A stretch of 11,720 nucleotides of DNA from Acidimicrobiaceae bacterium (GTDB lineage: Bacteria; Actinomycetota; Acidimicrobiia; Acidimicrobiales; Palsa-688), in assembly GCA_030838025.1 (NCBI GenBank), contig JAUTXM010000044.1, positions 1-11,720 of the forward strand, in the 5' to 3' direction. The position numbers and the translations under genes are program-made. Positions 1 through 6,820 of this stretch are shown here, piece by piece. The stretch's first letter is position 1; each line of letters opens with the position of its first letter. A model generated the notes under the pieces. That model was not told the origin of the DNA. It saw only the letters and a list, made by a program, of their open reading frames with translations, and did not search any database.

Positions 1-110
1 GGCACCACCGCCGCCTGATTCCCCAACCCCACAATCTCCACCCGACCCCCCCGACACACCCCCGCCGCCGAAAACGTCGTCCCCACATCCAACCCCAACC
101 AATACCCCAT
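1..110 (-). CDS. Hsp70-family (DnaK-like) protein, N-terminal fragment; rest lies beyond the window
   Basis: An ATG at 108-110 opens a frame on the minus strand that runs off the window edge after about 36 residues. The start reads MGYWLGLDVGTTFSAAGVCR, followed by a stretch ending QAAVV. The LDVGTT segment is the first phosphate-binding loop of the Hsp70/actin ATPase fold, and a short Tyr-Trp lead-in followed by this motif is typical of the non-canonical Hsp70-like proteins of actinobacteria. Only this first strand is visible, so nothing can be said about a substrate-binding or C-terminal domain. It lies 186 bp beyond the stop of the ABC lipoprotein gene, past a hairpin, and is probably a separate unit. 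Codon use is odd: none of the 36 complete codons ends in C, while the neighbouring genes favour C-ending codons. The family call rests on one motif and its position. Confidence 0.7.
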   Translation of the reverse strand, partial: MGYWLGLDVGTTFSAAGVCRGGRVEIVGLGNQAAVV

Positions 111-296
111 CACCCCGAGCGTACAAGCGCGACTCGCCGGTGATCCCCTCACAACGCGGGCGCGACACCTCCCCGGTGCCGTCGAGGCGCCGCCTCACGA
201 CCGCGGTCATGGTGCCCCCAAGATGGCGTCGCAGCGCTTGTGCGCCGCCCCGTCCCGGGCGGGGCGGAGCGGGGCGGGCGGACCCGGGCGGAGCGG
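111..296. other. Intergenic region between ABC lipoprotein gene and Hsp70-like gene
   Basis: No convincing gene is visible in these 186 bases. The segment holds a GC-rich inverted repeat at 245-267, a small GCGC-TTGT-GCGC palindrome at 234-245, and two near-identical copies of a GGGCGGAGCGG-like string between about 260 and 296. I see no recognisable promoter for the Hsp70-like gene and only a weak purine run before its ATG. Confidence 0.5.
245..267 (-). terminator. GC-rich hairpin downstream of the ABC lipoprotein gene, possible terminator
   Basis: CCGCCCCG at 245-252 and CGGGGCGG at 260-267 are perfect 8-bp inverted copies around a 7-nt loop. The structure begins about 30 nt past the stop at 297-299. 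There is no T-run after it on the minus strand, so this is not a textbook intrinsic terminator. Such T-less hairpins are common at gene ends in high-GC actinobacteria. The end-of-operon position is the main support. Confidence 0.4.
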
Positions 297-1481
297 TCAG
301 TTGCCTCCGGGCTCGAGGGTCACGGTGATCGGGGCGAAGCTCGTCCCGTTCACGTCGACCCCGGCGGCCTTCAGGTCGGTCAGCGCCTTGGTCACGTAGT
401 CGTTGGTGTAGGCCGCGGCGTCAGGAGCCTTGGTGATGACCGTCTTGCCGTCGGCGTTCTTGGTGCCCATGGCGATCTGCACCGTCCGGTTCCAGTCGGT
501 CGGATCGATGTAGCCGGCACCCTTGGGCGAGGGCCAGACCAGCTTGTTGATCTCGTTGGTCTGCCACAGCTGATGGCTGTTGCCCAGCTTGGAGCCCTTG
601 GCCACCACGATGTCGCGGCACTTGGTGGGGTTGTCCCGGCAATAGGCCCACCCCTCGATAGAGGCCTCGATGAACTTCACGGTCGTGTCTTGGAACGCCG
701 GGTCCGCGAGCTTGTCGGTCCGGGCCCAGATGGCGTCTTGCAACATGGCGGTGCCGACGTCGTTCCAGTTGATGGTGTTGAAGTCGCCGGGCTGGTACAG
801 CTTGCCGGTGCTCGGGTTGTCGGCCTCCAGCACCTGGGCGTATTCGTTGTAGATCATGGCCTGGGCGGCGTCGATGTCGCCGCTCAACAGGGCCTTCATG
901 TCGAACTGCTGCTGGACCAGCGAGACGTCCTTTCCAGGGTTCAAGCCTGCCTTGCCCATCCCTGCGAACAGCTCGAACTCGTTGCCGAAGCCCCAGTTGC
1001 CCACCTTCTTGCCCTTGAGGTCGGCCGGGGCGGTGATGTTCTTGTTCTTGAACGAAACCTGCAACGTGCCGGATCGCTGGAAGATCTGGGCCACGTCGGT
1101 GATGTTGGCACCCTGCTCACGCGACGCCAGCGCCTTGGGCACCCAGGCGATGGCGAAGTCAGCTCCCCCCTGGGCCAGCACGGTCTGGGGGACGATGTCG
1201 ACGCCGCCCTCGAGGATCTGCACGTTGAGTCCGTGCTTCTTGAAGAAGCCCTGGTCCACGGCGGCGAAGTAGCCCGAGAACTGGGCCTGGGTGAACCACT
1301 GGAGCTGCAGCTTCACGGTCTTGAGCGGTCCGGCGGCGGTCGTCGGCGAGCTCCCGGCGGCGGTCGTGGCGGTCGTGGCGGTCGTGGCGGTCGTCGAGGA
1401 TTTGCCGCTCGAGCAGGCACCGGCCACCAGGGCCAGGGCGACTGCGACGAGGACCGGGCCCCTGAAACTGCGTCTTCTCAT
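297..1481 (-). CDS. ABC transporter substrate-binding lipoprotein, NMT1/THI5-like family
   Basis: A 394-residue exported binding protein that would capture the substrate outside the membrane and hand it to the two permeases encoded just upstream. Residues 1-22 form a lipoprotein signal (MRRRSF, hydrophobic core, then VAGAC) with the lipidated Cys at 23. A Ser/Thr/Ala linker covers roughly 24-52. The NMT1/SsuA-type domain starts with KTVKLQLQWFTQAQFSGYF (54-72) and DQGFFKKHGLNVQI, the classic opening of the family. Cys281 and Cys288 could form a disulfide. The start at 1481 is chosen for the AGGAG five bases upstream. An in-frame ATG at 1500-1502 overlaps the permease TGA as ATGA and would add seven residues. 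Family members bind pyrimidines (thiamine precursors), sulfonates, nitrate or riboflavin. With dihydropyrimidinase and malonate-semialdehyde dehydrogenase genes nearby, a pyrimidine or hydantoin ligand is a reasonable inference but is not shown. Confidence 0.9.
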   Translation of the reverse strand: MRRRSFRGPVLVAVALALVAGACSSGKSSTTATTATTATTAAGSSPTTAAGPLKTVKLQLQWFTQAQFSGYFAAVDQGFFKKHGLNVQILEGGVDIVPQTVLAQGGADFAIAWVPKALASREQGANITDVAQIFQRSGTLQVSFKNKNITAPADLKGKKVGNWGFGNEFELFAGMGKAGLNPGKDVSLVQQQFDMKALLSGDIDAAQAMIYNEYAQVLEADNPSTGKLYQPGDFNTINWNDVGTAMLQDAIWARTDKLADPAFQDTTVKFIEASIEGWAYCRDNPTKCRDIVVAKGSKLGNSHQLWQTNEINKLVWPSPKGAGYIDPTDWNRTVQIAMGTKNADGKTVITKAPDAAAYTNDYVTKALTDLKAAGVDVNGTSFAPITVTLEPGGN

Positions 1482-1485
1482 CAAG

Positions 1486-1493
1486 TCTCCTCT
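1486..1493 (-). promoter_or_regulatory. Shine-Dalgarno sequence that decides the lipoprotein start
   Basis: The minus strand reads AGAGGAGA here, with AGGAG ending five bases before the ATG at 1479-1481. The motif lies inside the seven extra codons implied by the upstream ATG at 1500-1502, and it favours the downstream start. Confidence 0.65.
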
Positions 1494-1498
1494 TGCAC

Positions 1499-2326
1499 TC
1501 ATCGGGAACGGCGTGCCGGCTGCCAGGGCACGAACACTCGCTCGGCCAGAATCGTAACGAAATAGAACGCCAGACCGAGGGCGCAGGACGCGGCGACGAA
1601 TGCCCACGCCCGGCCGTACGCCGAATTGGACGCCGCCGACACGATGTGGCTCCCGAGGCCGTCTTGCAGGCCGCCGAAGTACTCGGCGACCACCGCCGCG
1701 ATGACGCTCAGCGACGAGGCGATCTTGAGGCCGGTGAAGAGGAACGGCAGCGCATGGGGCACCCGGACCTTGCGCAACACCGTCCCCGGGGATGCGGCGT
1801 AGGAGCGCATCAGCTCCTCTTTGGTGGCATCCACCTGGGTGAGCCCCCGGAGGGTGTTCATGAAGATGGGGAAGAACACGATGATCGTGACCATGAGCCG
1901 CCGCGGGATGGCGCTGGTCGTCGAGAACATGTTGTTGAAGATCGGGACGAGGGCGATGATCGGTATGGCGTTGACCGCCACCGCCACCGGGATGGTGAGC
2001 TCGCCCAGCCAGCGGAAGCGGCTGGCGACCGCGCCGGCCCCGACGCCAAGCACCAACCCCGCCAACAAGCCGACGAGGGCGTTGGTACCTGTCACGCGCG
2101 CCGCGTGGAGGATCCCGCTGCGGTTGGACGCGATCTGATGCCAGATGGCGGACGGCGGGGGGAGGAGGTAGGGCTTGATATGGCGCACCTGCACGAACAG
2201 TTGCCAGGCGACCAGCAACCCGACTCCGACGACGATCGGTGGCAGGACCGACCGGACCCGGCGCGCCACCGATCCCAGGACCGAACCCACAGCCGATCCC
2301 GCGCCCGAACCGGCGCTCGGATTCAC
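1499..2326 (-). CDS. ABC transporter permease (second of two), SsuC/TauC/ThiX type
   Basis: A 275-residue inner-membrane subunit of the importer. After a Gly/Ser-rich N-terminus, the first helix is PPIVVGVGLLVAWQLF, followed by YLLPPPSAIWHQI, the usual periplasmic lead-in of SsuC-type permeases. Further hydrophobic segments follow. The cytoplasmic coupling loop (EAA loop) is visible as KEELMRSYAASPGTVLRKVR followed by VP and a hydrophobic helix. This loop would dock onto the ATPase encoded upstream. The GTG start (2324-2326) overlaps the ATPase TGA (2323-2325) as GTGA, so translation is probably coupled. The stop overlaps the alternative ATG of the lipoprotein gene. It differs clearly in sequence from the other permease (3141-4064), so the pore is expected to be a heterodimer. 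The family call is firm; the substrate is unknown. Confidence 0.92.
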   Translation of the reverse strand: MNPSAGSGAGSAVGSVLGSVARRVRSVLPPIVVGVGLLVAWQLFVQVRHIKPYLLPPPSAIWHQIASNRSGILHAARVTGTNALVGLLAGLVLGVGAGAVASRFRWLGELTIPVAVAVNAIPIIALVPIFNNMFSTTSAIPRRLMVTIIVFFPIFMNTLRGLTQVDATKEELMRSYAASPGTVLRKVRVPHALPFLFTGLKIASSLSVIAAVVAEYFGGLQDGLGSHIVSAASNSAYGRAWAFVAASCALGLAFYFVTILAERVFVPWQPARRSR

Positions 2327-3144
2327 GCCGACCCCCGCAGCGCCTCGCGCACCTCGGTGATCTTCTTGAAGAACTCGGGGGTCTCGCGGGTGTCGTCATT
2401 CCGCGCGCCCAGTTCGACCTCGACAACAGTCACGATCCGGCCCGGGCGGGGCGACAGAACGACGACCCGGTCGGACAGGAAGACCGCCTCAGGGATCGAG
2501 TGGGTCACGAAGACCGCCGTGGTGCCCGTGGCCTCGCAGATGCGGTTCAGCTCGGCTTGCATGTGCTCGCGGGTCATCTCGTCGAGCGCCCCGAACGGTT
2601 CGTCCATAAGGAGGAGGGGCGGATCGAACGCCAGCGCCCGGGCGATGGCCACCCGCTGCTGCATTCCGCCGGAAAGCTCCCACGGGTGGTGGTCGGCGAA
2701 GTCCTCCAGTTTGACCAGCTTCAGCATCTCGGCGGCTCGGGACTGGCGGCGCACGCGGTCCCAACCACGAAGCTCGAGGGGAAGCTCGATGTTCTTGGTG
2801 ACGGTGCGCCACTCGAACAATCCCGACTGCTGAAAGGCCATCCCGTAGGCCTGGTCCAATCGGGCCTGGCGGGCGGTCTTGCCGTTGACGATCACGGTTC
2901 CTGACGTGGGATCGGTCAGGTTGGCGACGAGGCGCAACAGCGTGCTCTTGCCGCACCCCGAGGGGCCGATGAGCGAGATGAACTCCCCGCGTTCGATCTC
3001 CAGGTCGACCCCGCGCACGGCCTCCACCTGGCCCGTTCGGCCCGGATTGAACACCTTGGATACCCCGGCCACCAACACCGCCGGCCCACCGCCGCCCACC
3101 GGCCCACCGCCGCCCACCCGCCCACCGCCGCTCGGGCCACTCAC
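2323..3144 (-). CDS. ABC transporter ATP-binding protein, SsuB/TauB/ThiZ type
   Basis: A 273-residue ATPase that powers the importer from the cytoplasmic face. All core motifs are present: Walker A GPSGCGKST (60-68), Q-loop FQQSGLF (104-110), signature LSGGMQQR (157-164), Walker B LLLMDEPFGALDE (177-189) and H-loop THS (His215). The sequence ends soon after the nucleotide-binding domain, with no extra regulatory domain, as is usual for the taurine/sulfonate/thiamine-precursor class. The GTG start (3142-3144) overlaps the upstream permease TGA as GTGA, and its own stop overlaps the next GTG in the same way. Residues 7-21 are an unusual Gly-rich run (GGGRVGGGGPVGGGG) encoded by an 18-nt tandem repeat. 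The conserved fold begins only near residue 23, so a later GTG near 3078 is a possible alternative start. Confidence 0.95.
   Translation of the reverse strand: MSGPSGGGRVGGGGPVGGGGPAVLVAGVSKVFNPGRTGQVEAVRGVDLEIERGEFISLIGPSGCGKSTLLRLVANLTDPTSGTVIVNGKTARQARLDQAYGMAFQQSGLFEWRTVTKNIELPLELRGWDRVRRQSRAAEMLKLVKLEDFADHHPWELSGGMQQRVAIARALAFDPPLLLMDEPFGALDEMTREHMQAELNRICEATGTTAVFVTHSIPEAVFLSDRVVVLSPRPGRIVTVVEVELGARNDDTRETPEFFKKITEVREALRGSA
3079..3126. repeat. 18-nt tandem repeat coding the Gly-rich N-terminus of the ATPase
   Basis: On the coding strand the unit GGCGGCGGTGGGCCGGTG (Gly-Gly-Gly-Gly-Pro-Val) occurs about two and a half times in frame. A unit length divisible by three lets copies be gained or lost without breaking the reading frame. 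It precedes the first conserved strand of the ATPase and probably has little effect on function. Confidence 0.6.
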
Positions 3145-4064
3145 GACCCCACCTGCGGCCGGTGGCGCATCATTACCAGGTCGAGGATGCCCACCAAGGC
3201 GGCCACCACCAGGCCCAGCGCCGCGGCGCCGATCATGGCCGTGTACACCTTGGCCGGGTCCGACGTGGCCTCACGGGAGTACTCGATGATGAGCCGGCCG
3301 ATACCGCCCTTGGTGCCCGTCGAGATCTCGGCCACCACGGCTCCGACCACCGAGGAGGCGGCGGCCAGTTTCAGCGCCGGCACCAGATACGGGACCGCGG
3401 CGGGCAGGCGCAGCTTCAGCAGCGTTTGGCCCCATGACGCAGCATAGGAGTCCATCAACTCGACGGCCTCGCTGCCCGGCGCCTGCAGCCCCCGCAACCC
3501 CCCGATGGCGACCGGGAAGAAGGCGAGGTACGCCGCGATCACCGCCACCGACATCCACAGCTGCCACCGGATTCCGAACACGGTGAGGTTGCCACCCCAC
3601 CCGACCACCAGCGGGGCCAGGGCCACCAGGGGAACGGTCTGCGACAGCACCACGTACGGCAGGAGGCCCCGCTCGGCCACACCGAAGCGCTGCATCACCA
3701 CCGCCAGCGCCATGCCGACCACGACGCCCACCACGAATCCCGCCATGGCTACCCGGAAGGTGAACCACGCCCCCGCCGCGACCGTGGCCCCAATCGTGTG
3801 GCTGGTTCCCCGCCGCTCGGGCTGGCCGAATCGGCGCACGACGTCCCACACATGGGGCATCGACCCGTTGTCGCTGCGGGCCGGGAGCCGCCAGCCGAAC
3901 ACCCGGTCCCCGACCGACTGGCCGAACCACTTGTAGCCCTCCCACAGCGCGGCCAGCACCGCCAGCGCCAGGACGAACATCACGACCCGCCGGACCCGGC
4001 GCCGCCACGCCGCGACATGCGGGTCCCGTTCGGCCACCGCTGGAACCTGTGTGACCCCCGCCAC
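3141..4064 (-). CDS. ABC transporter permease (first of two), SsuC/TauC/ThiX type
   Basis: A 307-residue inner-membrane subunit. The first helix (about 26-44, RVVMFVLALAVLAALWEGY) is followed by a roughly 50-residue external stretch, then helices near 99-124, 133-156 and 169-192. The coupling loop EAVELMDSYAASWGQTLLKL with RLPAAVPYLVPALK follows, and two last helices end in VVAALVGILDLVMM. The Glu-Ala start of the loop, the central Gly and the Leu-Pro are those of binding-protein-dependent permeases. The GTG start at 4062-4064 has GAGGGGAG seven bases upstream. It begins 29 nt after the oxidoreductase stop and ends in the GTGA overlap with the ATPase gene, placing it as the first transporter gene of the operon. 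The substrate cannot be read from the sequence. Confidence 0.92.
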   Translation of the reverse strand: MAGVTQVPAVAERDPHVAAWRRRVRRVVMFVLALAVLAALWEGYKWFGQSVGDRVFGWRLPARSDNGSMPHVWDVVRRFGQPERRGTSHTIGATVAAGAWFTFRVAMAGFVVGVVVGMALAVVMQRFGVAERGLLPYVVLSQTVPLVALAPLVVGWGGNLTVFGIRWQLWMSVAVIAAYLAFFPVAIGGLRGLQAPGSEAVELMDSYAASWGQTLLKLRLPAAVPYLVPALKLAAASSVVGAVVAEISTGTKGGIGRLIIEYSREATSDPAKVYTAMIGAAALGLVVAALVGILDLVMMRHRPQVGS

Positions 4065-4071
4065 CGCCGCG

Positions 4072-4079
4072 CTCCCCTC
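4072..4079 (-). promoter_or_regulatory. Ribosome binding site of the first permease
   Basis: GAGGGGAG on the minus strand, seven bases before the GTG at 4062-4064. It supports this non-ATG start over later candidates and sits in the 29-nt gap after the oxidoreductase stop. Confidence 0.6.
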
Positions 4080-4093
4080 GTTGCCGGCTCGAC

Positions 4094-5119
4094 CTAGGAG
4101 CGAGCTGTCACGTGCGCCGCCACCGACCCAATGATGTGATCGCCGTAGGCGCGCAACGTCTCCTCTTTTCCATCATGTTGTAGATAGATGGCGAACTGAT
4201 CAACCCCGAGCGCCTGGAGCTCGGCGAGCCGTTCGAGGTGGTGCGCCACCGGTCCGAGGATGCAGAAGCGGTCGATGATGGCGTCGGGCACGAAGGCGGT
4301 GTGGGCATTGCCGGCCCGGCCGTGCTCGTTGTAGTCGTACCCCTCGCGACCCTTGATGTAGTCGGTGAGCGCGGCGGGCACGGCGCCGCCGTCGCTGCCG
4401 TAGCGGGTGACCAAGTCGGCCACATGGTTGCCGACCATGCCCCCGAACCACCGGCACTGGTCGCGCATGTGGGCCAGATCCTCGACGGGTCCCACGTAGG
4501 CCGGCGCCGCCACGCAGATGGTCAGTGCCTCGGGGTCGCGACCGACGCGCGCCGCCGCCTGGCGCACCGTCTCGACGGTCCACGCCGTCACGTCAGGATC
4601 GGCCAGTTGCAAGATGAACCCGTCGCCCACCTCGCCGGCCAACTGCAGCGCCTTCGGCCCGTAGCCCGCCACCCACACCGGGAGGCGGCTGTTGACGCCC
4701 CACGGGAAACGCAGCGTGGAGCCGTTGTACTCGGCCGAGCGGCCGTTGGCCAGCTCCCGGATGACCCCGATGGCCTCCCGCAGCGTGGCCAGGGTGGCCG
4801 GCCGGCCGTTGGTCACCCGTACCGCCGAGTCGCCCCGGCCGATCCCGCACACCGTCCGGTTGCCGAACATCTCGTTCAAGGTGGCGAACAGCGACGCCGT
4901 CACCGTCCAGTCCCGCGTCGCGGGGTTGGTCACCATGGGGCCGACGGTGATCTTGCGCGTCGCCGCCAGGATCTGGCTGTAGATGACGAACGGTTCCTCC
5001 CACAGCAGGTGGGAGTCGAAGGTCCAGACGTGGCTGCACCCATAGATCTCGGCCTGGCGGGCCAGCTCCACGACCTGGGCCGCGGGCGGGTTGGTCTGCA
5101 GGACGACGCCGATGTCCAT
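4094..5119 (-). CDS. Luciferase-like (LLM class) F420- or flavin-dependent oxidoreductase
   Basis: A 341-residue single-domain TIM-barrel enzyme of the bacterial luciferase superfamily. The first strand MDIGVVLQTNPPA, then WTFDSHLLWEEPFVIYSQILAAT, ITVGPMVTNP and the cofactor-site segment GIGRGDSAVRVTNGRP are family hallmarks. The strand LPVWVAGYGPKALQLAGEVGDG is the usual late-barrel motif. The C-terminus ILGPVAHHLERLAELQALGVDQFAIYL is the typical closing helix and strand. It resembles the TIGR03842 (CPS_4043) group from memory, whose substrate I do not know. The ATG lies three bases after the mmsA stop, so expression is almost certainly linked. Because superfamily member RutA opens the pyrimidine ring, and the neighbours are pyrimidine-catabolic enzymes, a role on a pyrimidine, dihydropyrimidine or hydantoin is possible. 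F420 versus FMN cannot be decided by eye. Confidence 0.88.
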   Translation of the reverse strand: MDIGVVLQTNPPAAQVVELARQAEIYGCSHVWTFDSHLLWEEPFVIYSQILAATRKITVGPMVTNPATRDWTVTASLFATLNEMFGNRTVCGIGRGDSAVRVTNGRPATLATLREAIGVIRELANGRSAEYNGSTLRFPWGVNSRLPVWVAGYGPKALQLAGEVGDGFILQLADPDVTAWTVETVRQAAARVGRDPEALTICVAAPAYVGPVEDLAHMRDQCRWFGGMVGNHVADLVTRYGSDGGAVPAALTDYIKGREGYDYNEHGRAGNAHTAFVPDAIIDRFCILGPVAHHLERLAELQALGVDQFAIYLQHDGKEETLRAYGDHIIGSVAAHVTARS

Positions 5120-5122
5120 GGC

Positions 5123-6614
<1,492 letters not shown>

Positions 6615-6619
<5 letters not shown>

Positions 6620-6627
6620 GACCTGAC
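6615..6627. promoter_or_regulatory. 13-bp palindrome over the probable mmsA start, possible operator
   Basis: GTCAGG-A-CCTGAC is a perfect 6-bp inverted repeat around one base. It overlaps the CTG start and the bases just upstream, where a dimeric repressor could block transcription or initiation. No regulator gene is visible in the window and no second copy was noticed, so the assignment is speculative. Confidence 0.3.
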
Positions 6628-6654
6628 CCCGCGGGCGGCAGCGAGCACGCCCCC

Positions 6655-6660
6655 ATCGTA
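6655..6660 (-). promoter_or_regulatory. Candidate -10 element upstream of mmsA
   Basis: The minus strand reads TACGAT, which fits the TANNNT form of actinobacterial -10 boxes. It lies 35 bases before the CTG start. There is no clear -35 box at 16-18 bases upstream, so this is weak. It would place the start of transcription just before the palindrome at 6615-6627. Confidence 0.25.
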
Positions 6661-6711
6661 TCGACGCCTACGCCGTTCGATGCCGTTCGCGGCCTGGGCG
6701 GCCTTTGGGGG

Positions 6712-6760
6712 CCTGGGGGCCCTGGGGCCCTGGGGCCCTGGGGCCCTGGGGCCCTGGGGG
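6712..6760. repeat. 8-nt tandem repeat (CCTGGGGC) upstream of mmsA
   Basis: From 6721 the sequence is four exact copies of CCTGGGGC plus a fifth ending in G, preceded at 6712 by a 9-nt variant. Junctions create repeated GGGCCC palindromes. The array lies between the hairpin after the surface-protein gene and the mmsA promoter region, outside any supported gene. The unit length is not a multiple of three. Such arrays vary in copy number by slippage and are also hard to sequence and assemble. Confidence 0.85.
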
Positions 6761-6808
6761 GCCGGAGTGCAACCGGTCGCCCCCACGACACTTTGCACTC
6801 CGGCCCCC
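6757..6808 (-). terminator. Strong structured hairpin after the surface-protein gene, probable terminator
   Basis: GGGGGCCGGAGTGCAA (6757-6772) and TTGCACTCCGGCCCCC (6793-6808) pair perfectly over 16 bp. Inside, a 3-by-3 internal loop leads to a second stem, GTCG (6776-6779) with CGAC (6786-6789), closed by six bases. It starts 12 nt past the surface-protein stop. No T-run follows on the minus strand, where the 8-nt repeat begins at once, so the mechanism is unclear. It could also be a dispersed repeat element or a small RNA structure. Confidence 0.6.
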
Positions 6809-6820
6809 GGCTAGCCCGCG

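Noticed and set aside
240..1565. 441-residue plus-strand open frame opposite the lipoprotein gene
   Set aside because: It is an antisense shadow with no recognisable domain or ribosome site, opposite a strong family match.
1482..2426. Long open frame extending the lipoprotein upstream to give 709 residues
   Set aside because: The extra part is Arg/Pro/Gly-rich, lacks domain character and lies across the well-supported permease gene in another frame. The signal peptide and AGGAG mark the real start at 1481.
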